Under the pieces are notes generated by a model. It was not told the origin of the DNA. It was given only the letters and a program-made list of their open reading frames with translations, and did no database searches. Shown one piece after another: positions 27,569 to 37,090 of a stretch of 64,000 nt of DNA. Every line of letters begins with the position of its first letter. Positions within the stretch are counted from its first letter, which is position 1. Source of the stretch: Skermania piniformis (GTDB lineage Bacteria > Actinomycetota > Actinomycetes > Mycobacteriales > Mycobacteriaceae); contig NZ_CP079105.1 in the NCBI RefSeq assembly GCF_019285775.1, forward strand, positions 3,604,603 through 3,668,602, written 5' to 3'. The translations under genes and the position numbers were made by a program.

Positions 27569-28102
27569 TTGGCGAGCACTTACGACTTCGACGCGACCAC
27601 GGCCGACGGCGAGATGGTGCCGTTGAGCCGCTACTCGGGCAAGGTGCTGCTGATCGTCAACACCGCCAGCAAGTGCGGGCTCACCCCGCAGTACGAAGGC
27701 CTCGAGGCCCTCTACCGGGACAAGCAGGACGCAGGGCTGGAAATCCTCGGGTTCCCGTGCAACCAGTTCCGCGGGCAGGAGCCGGGCACCGACGCGGAGA
27801 TCCAGGACTTCTGCCGGGTCACCTACGACGTGACCTTTCCGGTGTTCGCCCGGATCGAGGTGAACGGTCCCGACGCCACGCCGCTGTATCGCTATCTGCG
27901 CGCCGAGCAGCCGGGCGACTTCGGCCCGCAGTACGGCAAGTTCTACGAGGTCATCTCCCGGATGATGCCGGACGCCGGGCGGGACGACGTGAAATGGAAC
28001 TTCACGAAGTTCCTGGTCGACCGGAACGGCAACGTGGTCAAGCGATTCGAGCCCACGGTCGAGCCCGCCGCGATCGCCGACGAGGTGGCCGCCTACCTGT
28101 AG
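27569..28102 (+). CDS. glutathione peroxidase-family thiol peroxidase
   Basis: A 177-residue GPx-fold peroxidase that reduces hydroperoxides. The peroxidatic residue is cysteine, not selenocysteine, in NTASKCGLTPQYEGL near residue 38. The conserved FPCNQFRGQEPG near 65 carries the glutamine, and WNFTKFLVD near 140 carries tryptophan and asparagine. TTG 27569 is the likely start (GAGGAGACCCA before it), which is uncommon here. Actinobacteria with mycothiol usually couple such enzymes to thioredoxin (family knowledge). Confidence 0.9.
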   Translation: MASTYDFDATTADGEMVPLSRYSGKVLLIVNTASKCGLTPQYEGLEALYRDKQDAGLEILGFPCNQFRGQEPGTDAEIQDFCRVTYDVTFPVFARIEVNGPDATPLYRYLRAEQPGDFGPQYGKFYEVISRMMPDAGRDDVKWNFTKFLVDRNGNVVKRFEPTVEPAAIADEVAAYL

Positions 28103-28133
28103 CTCGGCGCGGTGCGGTGATACCCGAGGCCGG

Positions 28134-29789
28134 CTACAGCCGCGCCGCGACTCCCCGCCCGGCGGCTCGGCCGGAAAAGACGCAGCCGCCGAGGAAGGTG
28201 CCCTCCAGCGCGCGGTAGCCATGTACCCCACCGCCACCGAAGCCGGCCACCTCACCGGCCGCATACAGTCCGTCGAACGGCGTACCGTCCGGCCGGCGCA
28301 CCTGGCTGGTCAGGTCGGTTTCCAAGCCGCCCAGGGTCTTCCGGGACAGCAGATGCAACCGCACCGCGATCAGCGGACCGGCCTTCGGGTCGAGCAACCG
28401 GTGCGGGGAGGCCACTCGGCTGATCTTGTCCGGGCGGTAGGCCCGGGCATTGTGGATCGCCATCACCTGATGGTCCTTGGTGTAGGGGTTGTCGAACTGG
28501 CTGTCCCGGGCCCGCAGCTCCCGCTCGACCGTCGCCTGATCCAGCAGATCCGCACCGGTCAGCTGATTCATCGCGGCAACCAACTCCGACAACGAATCCC
28601 GAACCAGGAAGTCCACCCCGCGTTCCTGAAATGCGCGCACCGGGGCGGGCGCTCCCGGACGTACCCGGTCGAGCAGCTTGCGGACGTCCCGATCGGTGAG
28701 GTCCGGGTTCTGCTCCTGCCCGGACAGTCCGAACTCCTTCTCGATGATCTTCTGATCCAACACGAACCAGCTGTAGTCGTATCCGGTGGCTACGATCCGC
28801 TCCATCGTGCCGAGACTGTCCGACCCAGGGAACACCGGCGGCGGCAACCGCTTTCCGGTGGCGTCCAACCACAACGACGACGGGCCCGGGATGATCCGGA
28901 TGCCATGGTCGGGCCAGATCGGTTCGTAGTTGGTGATGCCCTCGGTGTAGTGCCACATCCGGTCGGAGTTGACGATGCTCGCGCCGGCGGTGGCCGCGAT
29001 ACCGAGCATCCGGCCGTCCACGTGGGCCGGCACCCCGGCCAGCATGTGCTCCGGCGCCCGGCCCATCCGGGTCGGCCAGTTCTGTTTGATCAGCTCGAAG
29101 TTGTGCCCGATCCCGCCGGAGGTGACGATGACCGCCTGCGCGGTGAACTCGAACTCGCCCACCTCGGTTCGCGACGACGCCACGCCGCGGGCGAGGTCGG
29201 TCGGCTCGAGCACCGCACCGCGTACCCCGGTCGCCGCGCCGGCGGTGACCACGATGTCGTCCACCCGATGTCGCCAGGCAAACCGGACCAGACCGCGATC
29301 CACGCCGGCGGCTACTCGTCGGGCGAAGACCTCCACCAGGCCCGGCCCGGTACCCCAGGTGATGTGGAATCGGGGCACCGAGTTGCCCGGACCGATCGCG
29401 GTATAGCCGCCTCGCTCGGCCCAACCGACGACCGGAAACACCTTCAGGCCCAGCCCGCCGAGCCAGCTGCGTTTCTCCCCGGCGGCGAACTCGACGTAGG
29501 CCTGCGCCCACTGCCGCGGCCAGTGGTCCTCGCGCTCCCGATCGAAGCCGGCATTGCCCAGCCAGTCCGCCAGCGCAAGCTCGTAACTGTCCTCGACACC
29601 GAGCCGCCGTTGCTCGGGGCTGTCTACGAAGAAGAGCCCGCCGAACGACCAAAAGGCCTGTCCGCCAAGGTTGTTCGCGTTCTCCTGGTCCAGGATCAGT
29701 ACTCGCTTACCGGCATCGACCAGCTCGGCCGCCGCCACCAGGCCGGCCAGGCCGGCTCCGACCACGATCACATCGGCAGCATCGGACAT
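28134..29789 (-). CDS. FAD-binding dehydrogenase (3-ketosteroid dehydrogenase-like family)
   Basis: A 551-residue flavoprotein of the succinate dehydrogenase/KstD superfamily. The FAD motif is VIVVGAGLAGLVAAAELVDA at the N-terminus with LGGQAFWSFGGLF near 45; the C-terminal AAGEVAGFGGGGVHGYRALE closes the FAD site. ATG 29789 is chosen because GGTGG sits at the right distance. It holds the Rv0785 position. Substrates of this subgroup are not established; steroid 1,2-dehydrogenation is possible but should not be assumed, since true KstD motifs were not checked. It is followed by an SDR gene on the same strand. Confidence 0.85.
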   Translation of the reverse strand: MSDAADVIVVGAGLAGLVAAAELVDAGKRVLILDQENANNLGGQAFWSFGGLFFVDSPEQRRLGVEDSYELALADWLGNAGFDREREDHWPRQWAQAYVEFAAGEKRSWLGGLGLKVFPVVGWAERGGYTAIGPGNSVPRFHITWGTGPGLVEVFARRVAAGVDRGLVRFAWRHRVDDIVVTAGAATGVRGAVLEPTDLARGVASSRTEVGEFEFTAQAVIVTSGGIGHNFELIKQNWPTRMGRAPEHMLAGVPAHVDGRMLGIAATAGASIVNSDRMWHYTEGITNYEPIWPDHGIRIIPGPSSLWLDATGKRLPPPVFPGSDSLGTMERIVATGYDYSWFVLDQKIIEKEFGLSGQEQNPDLTDRDVRKLLDRVRPGAPAPVRAFQERGVDFLVRDSLSELVAAMNQLTGADLLDQATVERELRARDSQFDNPYTKDHQVMAIHNARAYRPDKISRVASPHRLLDPKAGPLIAVRLHLLSRKTLGGLETDLTSQVRRPDGTPFDGLYAAGEVAGFGGGGVHGYRALEGTFLGGCVFSGRAAGRGVAARL

Positions 29790-29822
29790 GCCACCCACGG
29801 TAGCGGCCCGTCCTTCGGTCGA

Positions 29823-30590
29823 CTAGCGGAAGTACTCGCCGGCGTTGACGAACAACGTCTGCCCGGTCACCATCCGGGACAGCTCGGACGCGAAGAAGAT
29901 CACGGCGTTGGCCACGTCACCGTCCTCGGGAATCTCGCGCAACGCCATCCGGCGAGCGATCCCCGCCTGCACCTCGGCCGGCTCGACGCCCTTCCGCTCG
30001 GCCTGGAACTGCACGTAGGCCTCGACGTTCGGTCCCCACATCCAGGTCGGCACGACGGTGTTCACCCGGATCGCCTGCGGACCGAGTTCTTTTGCCAAGG
30101 ACAACATCGCGGCGTGCAGTGCGCCCTTGGAGGCCGCGTACGCGGTCTGCGGCAACGACGGCGCGAACATCGCCTGGGTACCGATCAACACAATCGAACC
30201 ACCGCGCCGAGCCAGTTCGGGCACCGCCGCCTGCACCAGCCGCATCGACCCGAGCAGGTTCACCTCCAGCGCGGCCCGCCAGGTATCCAGATCGGCATCG
30301 ACGATCCCGCCGAAGTCGGTGTCCCGGGCGGCGACCACCACCAACGCATCGACCGAACCGAACGCCTGCGTCCCCGCCGCGACGAGCCGGCGGCAGGATT
30401 CGCCGTCGGTGATCTCGGTGACCTGGTACGTCACCCGATCCAGCTCGCCCGCGACCGCGCGCAGGTTCGCCTCGGTGCGCGCACCCAGAACGACTCGGCC
30501 GCCTTCCCGGTGCGCGGCCAGCGCGACCTCTCGGCCCAACCCGGGCCCGACGCCGGCAACGACGAGGGTTTTGTCGGTCAGCAAAGCCAC
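29823..30590 (-). CDS. short-chain dehydrogenase/reductase
   Basis: A 255-residue SDR. The cofactor loop is GVGPGLGRE near residue 13, VVVAARDT replaces the usual NNAG motif near residue 85, the catalytic serine lies in VLIGTQAMF (a threonine/glutamine at the expected place, which is unusual), and YAASK carries Tyr and Lys near 155. The C-terminus is VTGQTLFVNAGEYF. It is 33 bp upstream of the FAD dehydrogenase on the same strand and probably acts with it on a lipid or steroid-like compound (inference). Confidence 0.82.
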   Translation of the reverse strand: MALLTDKTLVVAGVGPGLGREVALAAHREGGRVVLGARTEANLRAVAGELDRVTYQVTEITDGESCRRLVAAGTQAFGSVDALVVVAARDTDFGGIVDADLDTWRAALEVNLLGSMRLVQAAVPELARRGGSIVLIGTQAMFAPSLPQTAYAASKGALHAAMLSLAKELGPQAIRVNTVVPTWMWGPNVEAYVQFQAERKGVEPAEVQAGIARRMALREIPEDGDVANAVIFFASELSRMVTGQTLFVNAGEYFR

Positions 30591-30617
30591 AGCGTCACGC
30601 TACGACACCGGATCGGG

Positions 30618-32771
30618 TTACCCGGCGGTATCACCCAGACCAGCGGTATCCAGCAGCCAGGCGTACTCGAACGCCACCTCGCGCCATTGCGCGTACCGCC
30701 CGCTCACCCCGCCGTGCCCGGCACTCATCTCGGTCTTCAACAGCAGCGGTGCGGTACCGGTCTTGGTTGCGCGCAGCCGGGCAACCCACTTGGCCGGCTC
30801 GACGTAGAGCACCCGCGTGTCGTTGATACTGGTCACCGCGAGAATCGCCGGGTAGTCCTGGGCGGTGACGTTCTCGTACGGCGAGTACGCCTTCATGTAG
30901 GCGTAGACCTCGGGGTCGTCCAACGGATTGCCCCACTCGTCCCACTCGATCACGGTCAGCGGCAACGACGGGTCGAGGATCGAGGTCAACGGATCCACGA
31001 ACGGCACGTTGGCCAGAATCCCGGCGAACAGCTCCGGCGCCAGGTTCGCCACCGCGCCCATCAGCAATCCACCGGCGCTGCCGCCGTCGGCGACCAACCG
31101 GCTCGGGGTGGTCATCCCGGTGTCGATCAGGTGCTGGGCACAGGCGACGAAGTCGGTGAAGGTATTGGTCTTGCTCAGCTTCTTGCCGTTCTCGTACCAC
31201 AACCGACCCAGTTCCCCACCGCCCCGCACGTGCGATACCGCGAAGACCATGCCGCGGTCCAGCAGGGACAGCCGAGCAACCGAAAATCCCGGGTCGATGC
31301 TGGCCTCGTAGGAGCCGTAGCCGTAGAGCAAGGTCGGCGCCGGCTGGGGGATCCCCTTCCGCCGGACGACCGAGATCGGCACCCGGGTGCCGTCTGCGGC
31401 CGTGGCCCACTCCTGGAACTGCTCGTAGGCGCCGGCGTCGTAGCCGCCCAGCACCGGCTGCTCCTTGCGCAGGTACCGTTCCCCGCTGGTCAGGTCGTAG
31501 TCGAACACCTGCACCGGAGTGAGGTAGGACGTCAATCCGACCCGCAGCAACGGCTGACTCCACTCCGGGTTTCCCACCGTCCCGACCGAGAACAGCGCCA
31601 GGTCGGTCGCCAGCTCCCGGCGCTCGCCGTAGCCGTCCGCGGTCAGCGGCCAGATGTCGAGCCGCGGCAATGCGTCGCGTCGATAGCTGAGCACCAGGTG
31701 ATGCTCGAACGCGGCGATATCTTCCAGCCGGACCGTGTCGTCATGCGCGATCAGCGTGGTCAGCCGGGTCGGGTCGGCCACCGGAGCTGCCGCCAGCATG
31801 AAGTTCTCCGCCTTGACGCCCCCGGCCGGATCGCCACCGGCCGGATACCCGTTGTGCAGATAGAGGAAAACGTCCTCGCCACCGACGACGGCGTGCGTGA
31901 CGTCGTACTCGATACCTTCCACCCGGGGCAGCAACACCCGGAACTCGCCCTCGGGATCGGCCATCTCCAGCACCCGGAGCTCGCTCGTGATCTTCGAGCT
32001 GGAACCGGCGATCAGGTACTTCCGTGACCGGGTGGCTGCGATGCCGGCCCAGAACCGCTCGTCCGGCTCGTGATACACCCGCACGTCGGCGCTCCGGTCG
32101 GTGCCCAGCCGGTGCCGCCAGACCGAATCCGGTCGCCACGCCGCATCCATCGTCCGATAGAAGACGTAGGCGCCGTCGTCGGTCCAGGTGGCCCCGGGCG
32201 CCACATCGTCGATCTCGTCCGGCAGCAACTCGCCGGTGCCCAGGTCCTTGAACCGCAACGTGTACCGCTCACCGCCGGTGACGTCGGTGGCAAACGCCAG
32301 CAGGCCACCATCTTCGGACACCGTGCAAGCACCGAGGGCGAAGAAGTCATGGCCCTCGGCCAGCAGGTTGCTGTCGAGCAGTACCTGCTCGTCGGCCGGC
32401 TCGGCGTCCGCGATCAACTCGGGCGGCGTCCAGTCGTCCGGTCCGGCTACCGGACGGCGACACTCCATCCCGTACTGCTTACCCTCGAAGGAGCGCGAGT
32501 AGTACCAGTAGTCGCCCATCCGGGTCGGCACCGATAGATCGGTTTCCTGAGTCCGCGCCTTGATCTCCTCGAAGATCTTTTCCTGCAACGGTTTCAGGTG
32601 CGCGGTCTGGGCGTCGGTCCAGGCGTTCTCCGCCTCCAGATAGGCGATCACTGCCGGATCGTCCTTTTCCCGCAACCACTCGTACTGGTCGACGACCGTG
32701 TCGCCGTGGTGGGTGCGTTCGACCGGAACACACTTGGCCACCGGCGGATCAGACACAACTTCAGGCCCCAT
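30618..32771 (-). CDS. ptrB: oligopeptidase B (prolyl oligopeptidase family)
   Basis: A 717-residue serine peptidase of family S9A that cuts peptides, usually after basic residues. The N-terminal part is the beta-propeller; the catalytic domain has YGYGSYEASIDPGF near residue 455, the nucleophile in DGGSAGGLLMGAVAN near 540, and the histidine in MSAGHGGVSGRY near the C-terminus. It is intact, whereas the M. tuberculosis equivalent is split in two (Rv0781-Rv0782, from memory). ATG 32771 starts 36 bp after the purC stop. The protein is soluble, with no signal peptide. Confidence 0.9.
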   Translation of the reverse strand: MGPEVVSDPPVAKCVPVERTHHGDTVVDQYEWLREKDDPAVIAYLEAENAWTDAQTAHLKPLQEKIFEEIKARTQETDLSVPTRMGDYWYYSRSFEGKQYGMECRRPVAGPDDWTPPELIADAEPADEQVLLDSNLLAEGHDFFALGACTVSEDGGLLAFATDVTGGERYTLRFKDLGTGELLPDEIDDVAPGATWTDDGAYVFYRTMDAAWRPDSVWRHRLGTDRSADVRVYHEPDERFWAGIAATRSRKYLIAGSSSKITSELRVLEMADPEGEFRVLLPRVEGIEYDVTHAVVGGEDVFLYLHNGYPAGGDPAGGVKAENFMLAAAPVADPTRLTTLIAHDDTVRLEDIAAFEHHLVLSYRRDALPRLDIWPLTADGYGERRELATDLALFSVGTVGNPEWSQPLLRVGLTSYLTPVQVFDYDLTSGERYLRKEQPVLGGYDAGAYEQFQEWATAADGTRVPISVVRRKGIPQPAPTLLYGYGSYEASIDPGFSVARLSLLDRGMVFAVSHVRGGGELGRLWYENGKKLSKTNTFTDFVACAQHLIDTGMTTPSRLVADGGSAGGLLMGAVANLAPELFAGILANVPFVDPLTSILDPSLPLTVIEWDEWGNPLDDPEVYAYMKAYSPYENVTAQDYPAILAVTSINDTRVLYVEPAKWVARLRATKTGTAPLLLKTEMSAGHGGVSGRYAQWREVAFEYAWLLDTAGLGDTAG

Positions 32772-32807
32772 GAGACCTAACCGTACGTGGTGCCGTACCG
32801 GACCGGT

Positions 32808-33713
32808 TCAGCCGAGCCCGGTTGCCGCCGGCCGCGCCCAGTCGGCGAAACGCCGGTCCGAGATACGTTCGTAGGCATCGATATACCGAGCACGAGTAGC
32901 GGCGACGACAGCATCCGGCAGGGCCGGGGGCGGCGTACCGGAGTCGCGGTCCCAGCCGGAGTCCGGCCCGGTCAACCAGTTCCGCACATACTGCTTGTCG
33001 AAGCTGGACTGCACCGTTCCGGGCGTGTACTCGGCGGCCGGCCAGTAGCGCGACGAATCGGGGGTGAGCACCTCGTCGGCCAGCACCAGCTCGCCGGACT
33101 CGTCCCGACCGAACTCGAACTTGGTGTCGGCCAGGATCACCCCGCGTTGCTCGGCGTAGGCAGCCGCGCGGAAGTACAGGTCGATGCTGTCCTCGCGGAG
33201 CCGGAAGGCCAGCTCCGGGCCGAGCAGATCCGACACCGCAGCGAACTCCATGGCCGCATCGTGCGCACCGACCGGGGCTTTCGTGGTCGGGGTGAAGATC
33301 GGATCGTCGAGCTTGGCGGATTCGACCAGGCCTGCCGGCAGGTCGATCCCGCACACCGAACCGCTGCGCCGGTACTCGGTCAAGCCGGAGCCGGTCAGGT
33401 ACCCGCGGACCACGCATTCGACCGGGATCATCGCCAATCGCCGAACCACCATCGCCCGGCCCAACACCGCGTCCGGGATTCGCGGGTCGTCGGGCGGGCC
33501 GGCCAGGTGGTTGTTGCCACCGAGCAGATCGAAGTAGAAGAAGCTCATCGCGGTCAACACCCGACCCTTGTCCGGGATCGGCGTGCTCAGGACGTGGTCG
33601 AACGCCGAGATCCGGTCGGTGGCCACCAGCAGCAGGTGCTCGTCGTCGACGGCATACAGCTCCCGCACCTTGCCGCCGGCCAGGTGCGGATATGACTCCA
33701 GAGAAGGACGCAT
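32808..33713 (-). CDS. purC: phosphoribosylaminoimidazole-succinocarboxamide synthase
   Basis: SAICAR synthetase, 301 residues, which joins CAIR and aspartate with ATP. Conserved text is [20 protein letters not shown] near residue 12, [18 protein letters not shown] near 32, [17 protein letters not shown] near 98, and DTKFEFGRD near 195. The length is typical. The HIT gene upstream ends 36 bp away, and ptrB follows after 36 bp, consistent with one transcript. Confidence 0.96.
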   Translation of the reverse strand: MRPSLESYPHLAGGKVRELYAVDDEHLLLVATDRISAFDHVLSTPIPDKGRVLTAMSFFYFDLLGGNNHLAGPPDDPRIPDAVLGRAMVVRRLAMIPVECVVRGYLTGSGLTEYRRSGSVCGIDLPAGLVESAKLDDPIFTPTTKAPVGAHDAAMEFAAVSDLLGPELAFRLREDSIDLYFRAAAYAEQRGVILADTKFEFGRDESGELVLADEVLTPDSSRYWPAAEYTPGTVQSSFDKQYVRNWLTGPDSGWDRDSGTPPPALPDAVVAATRARYIDAYERISDRRFADWARPAATGLG

Positions 33714-33749
33714 CGCGCCGAGCCTAGCCGCCGATCGCCCGCGTCCGGG

Positions 33750-34178
33750 TCAGTCGGCCCGGTCCAGGGCGCCGCGGATCGAACCGGCCAGGTAGTCGAG
33801 ATCGGCGCGCGGCGGAAACCGCACCCGGAACTGCAGCCGGAAGCCGTCGTCCACGGTGCGCGGAATGACGTGCAGATGCACGTGGAACACCTCCTGGCCG
33901 GCCACCACCCCGTCGGCGAGAAAGAAGTTCACCCCGTCGCAGCCGACCTCGCTGGCGCGCAGCGCGGCAGCCAGCCGCTGCCCCACCGCGAACAGCTTGC
34001 CGCCGACCGCGGGGTCCAGTTCGGCGAGGCTGCGCGCGGGAATTTTCGGGACGACCAACAGGTGCCCCGGGGTGATCGGCCGAATGTCCATGAACGCACA
34101 CACGTCGTCGTCCTCGTACACCTTGCTCGCCGGTGCCCGGCCGGCGACGATGTCGCCGAAGATCGTGTAGGGGTCCAC
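33750..34178 (-). CDS. HIT-family protein
   Basis: A 142-residue histidine-triad nucleotide hydrolase or transferase. The catalytic motif HVHLHVIPR is near residue 98, and the N-terminal DPYTIFGDIVAGRAPASKVY is typical. The GTG at 34178 gives the usual HIT length; an in-frame GTG at 34232 adds 18 atypical residues and is possible, since neither has a clear ribosome site. It sits upstream of purC. A second HIT gene lies at 44249. Confidence 0.8.
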   Translation of the reverse strand: MDPYTIFGDIVAGRAPASKVYEDDDVCAFMDIRPITPGHLLVVPKIPARSLAELDPAVGGKLFAVGQRLAAALRASEVGCDGVNFFLADGVVAGQEVFHVHLHVIPRTVDDGFRLQFRVRFPPRADLDYLAGSIRGALDRAD

Positions 34179-34343
34179 ACCGTCGACCGTACCGACCCGA
34201 CCGGGCGGAAAGTTCCACCGAGCGAACGACACCGAGCGGCCGGCCGGGCTGGGACCATGCTTTCAATTGCTCGTTACGATGAAATGTGCCGGCGACGCTC
34301 GGGCCGTCCGGTAGTCGAGATCGGTTCCAGGAGGTCAAGGAAA

Positions 34344-34922
34344 ATGAGCGTCAGTCTCGCCAAAGGCGGAAACGTCTCGCTGAGCAAGCAGGCGCCGAAT
34401 CTGCGGCAGGTCGCGGTCGGGCTGGGTTGGGACGTGCGATCCACCACCGGCGCCGACTACGACCTCGACGCCAGCGCCATCGCCACCGGAGCGAACCGGC
34501 GGGTGCTGTCGGATCAATACTTCGTCTTCTTCAACAACCTGCGTTCGCCGGACGGTTCGATCGAGCACACCGGCGACAACCTCACCGGGGAGGGCGAGGG
34601 CGACGACGAGGTGATCAATGTCGATCTGGCGGCGGTACCACCGACCGTGACCACCATCGTCTTCCCGGTCTCGATCTACGACGCCGACACCCGGCAGCAG
34701 AGCTTCGGTCAGGTCCGCAACGCCTACATCCGGATCGTGGATCGTGACACCGATCGAGAACTGGCTCGCTACGACCTGTCCGAGGACGCGTCCACCGAGA
34801 CGTCGATGGTGTTCGGCGAGCTCTACCGGCACAACGACGAGTGGAAGTTCCGCGCGATCGGGCAGGGCTACGCCTCCGGCCTGCGTGGGATCGCCCTCGA
34901 CTACGGCGTGAACGTCGGCTGA
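34344..34922 (+). CDS. TerD-family protein
   Basis: A 192-residue TerD/stress-response protein of the calcium-binding tellurium-resistance family. Conserved text is VSLSKQAPNLRQVAVGLGWD near residue 9, YDLDASAI near 38, SDQYFVFFNN near 55, and the acidic site GEGEGDDEVINVDL near 85. ATG 34344 is preceded by GGAGGT. It is a single gene with no other ter genes nearby, so its role may be general envelope or metal stress. It converges on purB. Confidence 0.88.
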   Translation: MSVSLAKGGNVSLSKQAPNLRQVAVGLGWDVRSTTGADYDLDASAIATGANRRVLSDQYFVFFNNLRSPDGSIEHTGDNLTGEGEGDDEVINVDLAAVPPTVTTIVFPVSIYDADTRQQSFGQVRNAYIRIVDRDTDRELARYDLSEDASTETSMVFGELYRHNDEWKFRAIGQGYASGLRGIALDYGVNVG

Positions 34923-34958
34923 GCCGCCGCCGGCGGTCCCGGCCGAGCCGGGTCCGGT

Positions 34959-36380
34959 CTACAGAATCGCGGCCGGCGCGTAGTCGGCCGCGCCGGGATA
35001 GCGCCGGACCAGGGCATCGACCGCCGCGACCACCTGCGATACCTGGGTGGGCGCGGCGCCGATGAAGACCGCCCGGTCGGCGAGCGCGGCAGCCAACGCA
35101 GCCCGGTCCAGTGGTAGCCGCGGATCGGCGGCGAGGCGATCCAGCAGGTCCGGCTCTCGACCTTGTTCGCGCATGGCCAGCGCCACCGCCACCGCATGTT
35201 CCTTGATCACCTCGTGCGATACCTCCCGGCCCACGCCGGCCCGCACCGCGGCCAGCAGAATCCGGGTGGTGGCCAGGAACGGCAGGTAGCGGTCGAGTTC
35301 CCGGGCGATCACCGCCGGGTACGCACCGAACTCGGCGAGCACCGTCAGGAACGTCTCCAACATCCCGTCGATCGCGAAGAACGCGTCGGGCAGCGCCACC
35401 CGGCGCACGACCGAACAGAACACATCACCTTCGTTCCACTGCGCACCGGCCAGCTCGGCGGCCATCCCGGCGTACCCACGCAGGACCACCTGCAGCCCGT
35501 TCACCCGCTCGCACGAACGGGTGTTCATCTTGTGCGGCATCGCCGACGAGCCGACCTGACCGGGCTGGAAACCCTCGGTGACCAGCTCGTGCCCGGCCAT
35601 CAACCGGATCGTGTGGGCGAACGACGACGGTGCCGCACCCAGCTGCACCAACGCACTCACCACGTCGTGGTCGAGCGAGCGCGGGTAGATCTGCCCGACG
35701 CTGGTCAGCACCTGCGCGAAACCCAGATGGGTCGCGACCCGACGCTCCAACTCGGCCACCTTGGCCGGATCCCCGTCGAACAGATCCAGCATGTCCTGCC
35801 CGGTGCCCATCGGGCCCTTGATCCCGCGCAACGGGTAGCGCTCGATCAGCTCGGCGAGCCGGGTCAGGGCAACCAGCAACTCATCAGCAACGGAAGCGAA
35901 TCGCTTGCCCAGCGTGGTCGCCTGGGCGGCGACGTTGTGCGATCGCCCGGTCAGCACCGTCGCGGAGTATTCGACGGCGCGCTCGGCCAGTCGCGCCGCG
36001 ACCGCCACGCCGTGCGCGTGCACGTAGCGCAACGACTCCAGGATCTGCAGCTGCTCGATGTTCTCGGTGAGGTCGCGACTGGTCATTCCCTTGTGCACAT
36101 GTTCGTGCCCGGCCAGCGCGTTGAACTCCTCGATTCGAGCTTTCACATCGTGCCGGGTAACCCGCTCGCGCGCGGCGATCGAGGCGAGGTCCACCGCACC
36201 GAGCACCCGTTCGTAGTCGGCGATCACGCCATCGGGTACCGCGACACCCAGTTCCGCCTGCGCACGAAGCACTTCCAGCCACAACCGGCGCTCCAGCACC
36301 ACCTTGTGCTCCGGCGACCACATCCGGGTCAGTTCCGGGCTGGCATAGCGAGCAGCGAGAACGTTCGGCACGACGGTCAC
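34959..36380 (-). CDS. purB: adenylosuccinate lyase
   Basis: A 473-residue enzyme of the fumarase/aspartase superfamily that cleaves SAICAR and adenylosuccinate. The N-terminal RYASPELTRMWS, the middle HEHVHKGMTSRDLTENIEQL near 90, GRSHNVAAQATTLGKRFA near 140, and the signature SSAMPHKMNTRSCERVNGL near 270 with the catalytic serine are all visible. The GTG at 36380 is the start; a longer in-frame start adds non-conserved residues. The TetR regulator upstream is on the same strand with 34 bp between. Confidence 0.95.
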   Translation of the reverse strand: MTVVPNVLAARYASPELTRMWSPEHKVVLERRLWLEVLRAQAELGVAVPDGVIADYERVLGAVDLASIAARERVTRHDVKARIEEFNALAGHEHVHKGMTSRDLTENIEQLQILESLRYVHAHGVAVAARLAERAVEYSATVLTGRSHNVAAQATTLGKRFASVADELLVALTRLAELIERYPLRGIKGPMGTGQDMLDLFDGDPAKVAELERRVATHLGFAQVLTSVGQIYPRSLDHDVVSALVQLGAAPSSFAHTIRLMAGHELVTEGFQPGQVGSSAMPHKMNTRSCERVNGLQVVLRGYAGMAAELAGAQWNEGDVFCSVVRRVALPDAFFAIDGMLETFLTVLAEFGAYPAVIARELDRYLPFLATTRILLAAVRAGVGREVSHEVIKEHAVAVALAMREQGREPDLLDRLAADPRLPLDRAALAAALADRAVFIGAAPTQVSQVVAAVDALVRRYPGAADYAPAAIL

Positions 36381-36414
36381 GTCGCGCCAGTTTAGCGGCC
36401 GCCGACCGGCAGCC

Positions 36415-37023
36415 TCAGCGATCCACCTGTGGGGCAACCACGTCGACGATCTCCAGCAGCGCTTCCCGGGCGGTACCGCGGGGGTCCGGATCCGCCTCGC
36501 TGAGCGCGCCGACCACCGCGCCGTCGACCACGCCGGCCAACCGACGCACCTGTTCCGGCGAGGTGATTCGGCCGCACCGGCGGATCACCTCGGCGAGCAG
36601 TTCGTCGATCTGGGCCCGCAGCTGTCGCTGCACCGCCCGCAACTCCGGATGTCGGGCGGACGCGACGAACCGCTCGTACCGGGCGATGAGATGCTCGCGC
36701 GCCGACTCGTCGGTCTCCGCCGAAACCAGCAGATCCAGCATCAGATCGACGGTCGCCTCGGGCCCCCGGCGGCGGTGGCTGATCCGGTGCACCCGATCCC
36801 GCATCGCGGTCAGTTCCTCGGCCCCGGTGAACTCGACAGCGCAGGCGATCAGCTCGTCGAGCGACTCGAAGTAGTAGGTGGTCGAGGCAAGCGGAAGCCG
36901 GGCCCGAGTGGCCACCGAACGATGCCGAACCGCGTCGAAGCCGCCCTCGAGCAACAACTCGGACGCCGCCTCTACCAGGGCGTGGCGGCGCCGCTCCCCC
37001 TTTGGAGTCACGGCGGTGGTCAC
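36415..37023 (-). CDS. TetR-family transcriptional regulator
   Basis: A 202-residue regulator. The N-terminal DNA-binding domain (about residues 8-55) includes LVEAASELLLEGGFDAVRHR and the recognition part STTYYFESLDELIACAVEF. The C-terminal domain resembles TetR_C of the BetI/YcdC-like groups only in general. The GTG at 37023 is the start. It sits between purB and the aminotransferase; M. tuberculosis also has a TetR gene in this interval (Rv0775, from memory). No palindrome was seen near its start. The target is unknown. Confidence 0.82.
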   Translation of the reverse strand: MTTAVTPKGERRRHALVEAASELLLEGGFDAVRHRSVATRARLPLASTTYYFESLDELIACAVEFTGAEELTAMRDRVHRISHRRRGPEATVDLMLDLLVSAETDESAREHLIARYERFVASARHPELRAVQRQLRAQIDELLAEVIRRCGRITSPEQVRRLAGVVDGAVVGALSEADPDPRGTAREALLEIVDVVAPQVDR

Positions 37024-37090
37024 GCCACAATCGTGCCAGGCAGGCGCGCCGAGTTCGGTCGAATTGCCCAAGCTGGCCGAATGTGACCCG

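Noticed and set aside
27569-28102. Selenocysteine glutathione peroxidase
   Set aside because: The active-site codon is a normal TGC cysteine with no in-frame TGA, so no recoding is needed.
28134-29789. Definite 3-ketosteroid dehydrogenase
   Set aside because: The FAD signatures show only the superfamily. The steroid-specific catalytic residues could not be confirmed, so a broader call was kept.
28221-32027. Very long open frame on the plus strand opposite the FAD dehydrogenase, SDR and ptrB
   Set aside because: It is the antisense shadow of three well-supported genes. Such long false frames are normal in GC-rich DNA, and its protein is Arg/His/Pro-rich and unlike any family.
34344-34922. 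Tellurite-resistance locus
   Set aside because: Only one TerD-like gene is present with none of the other ter genes; single TerD paralogues are common in actinobacteria.
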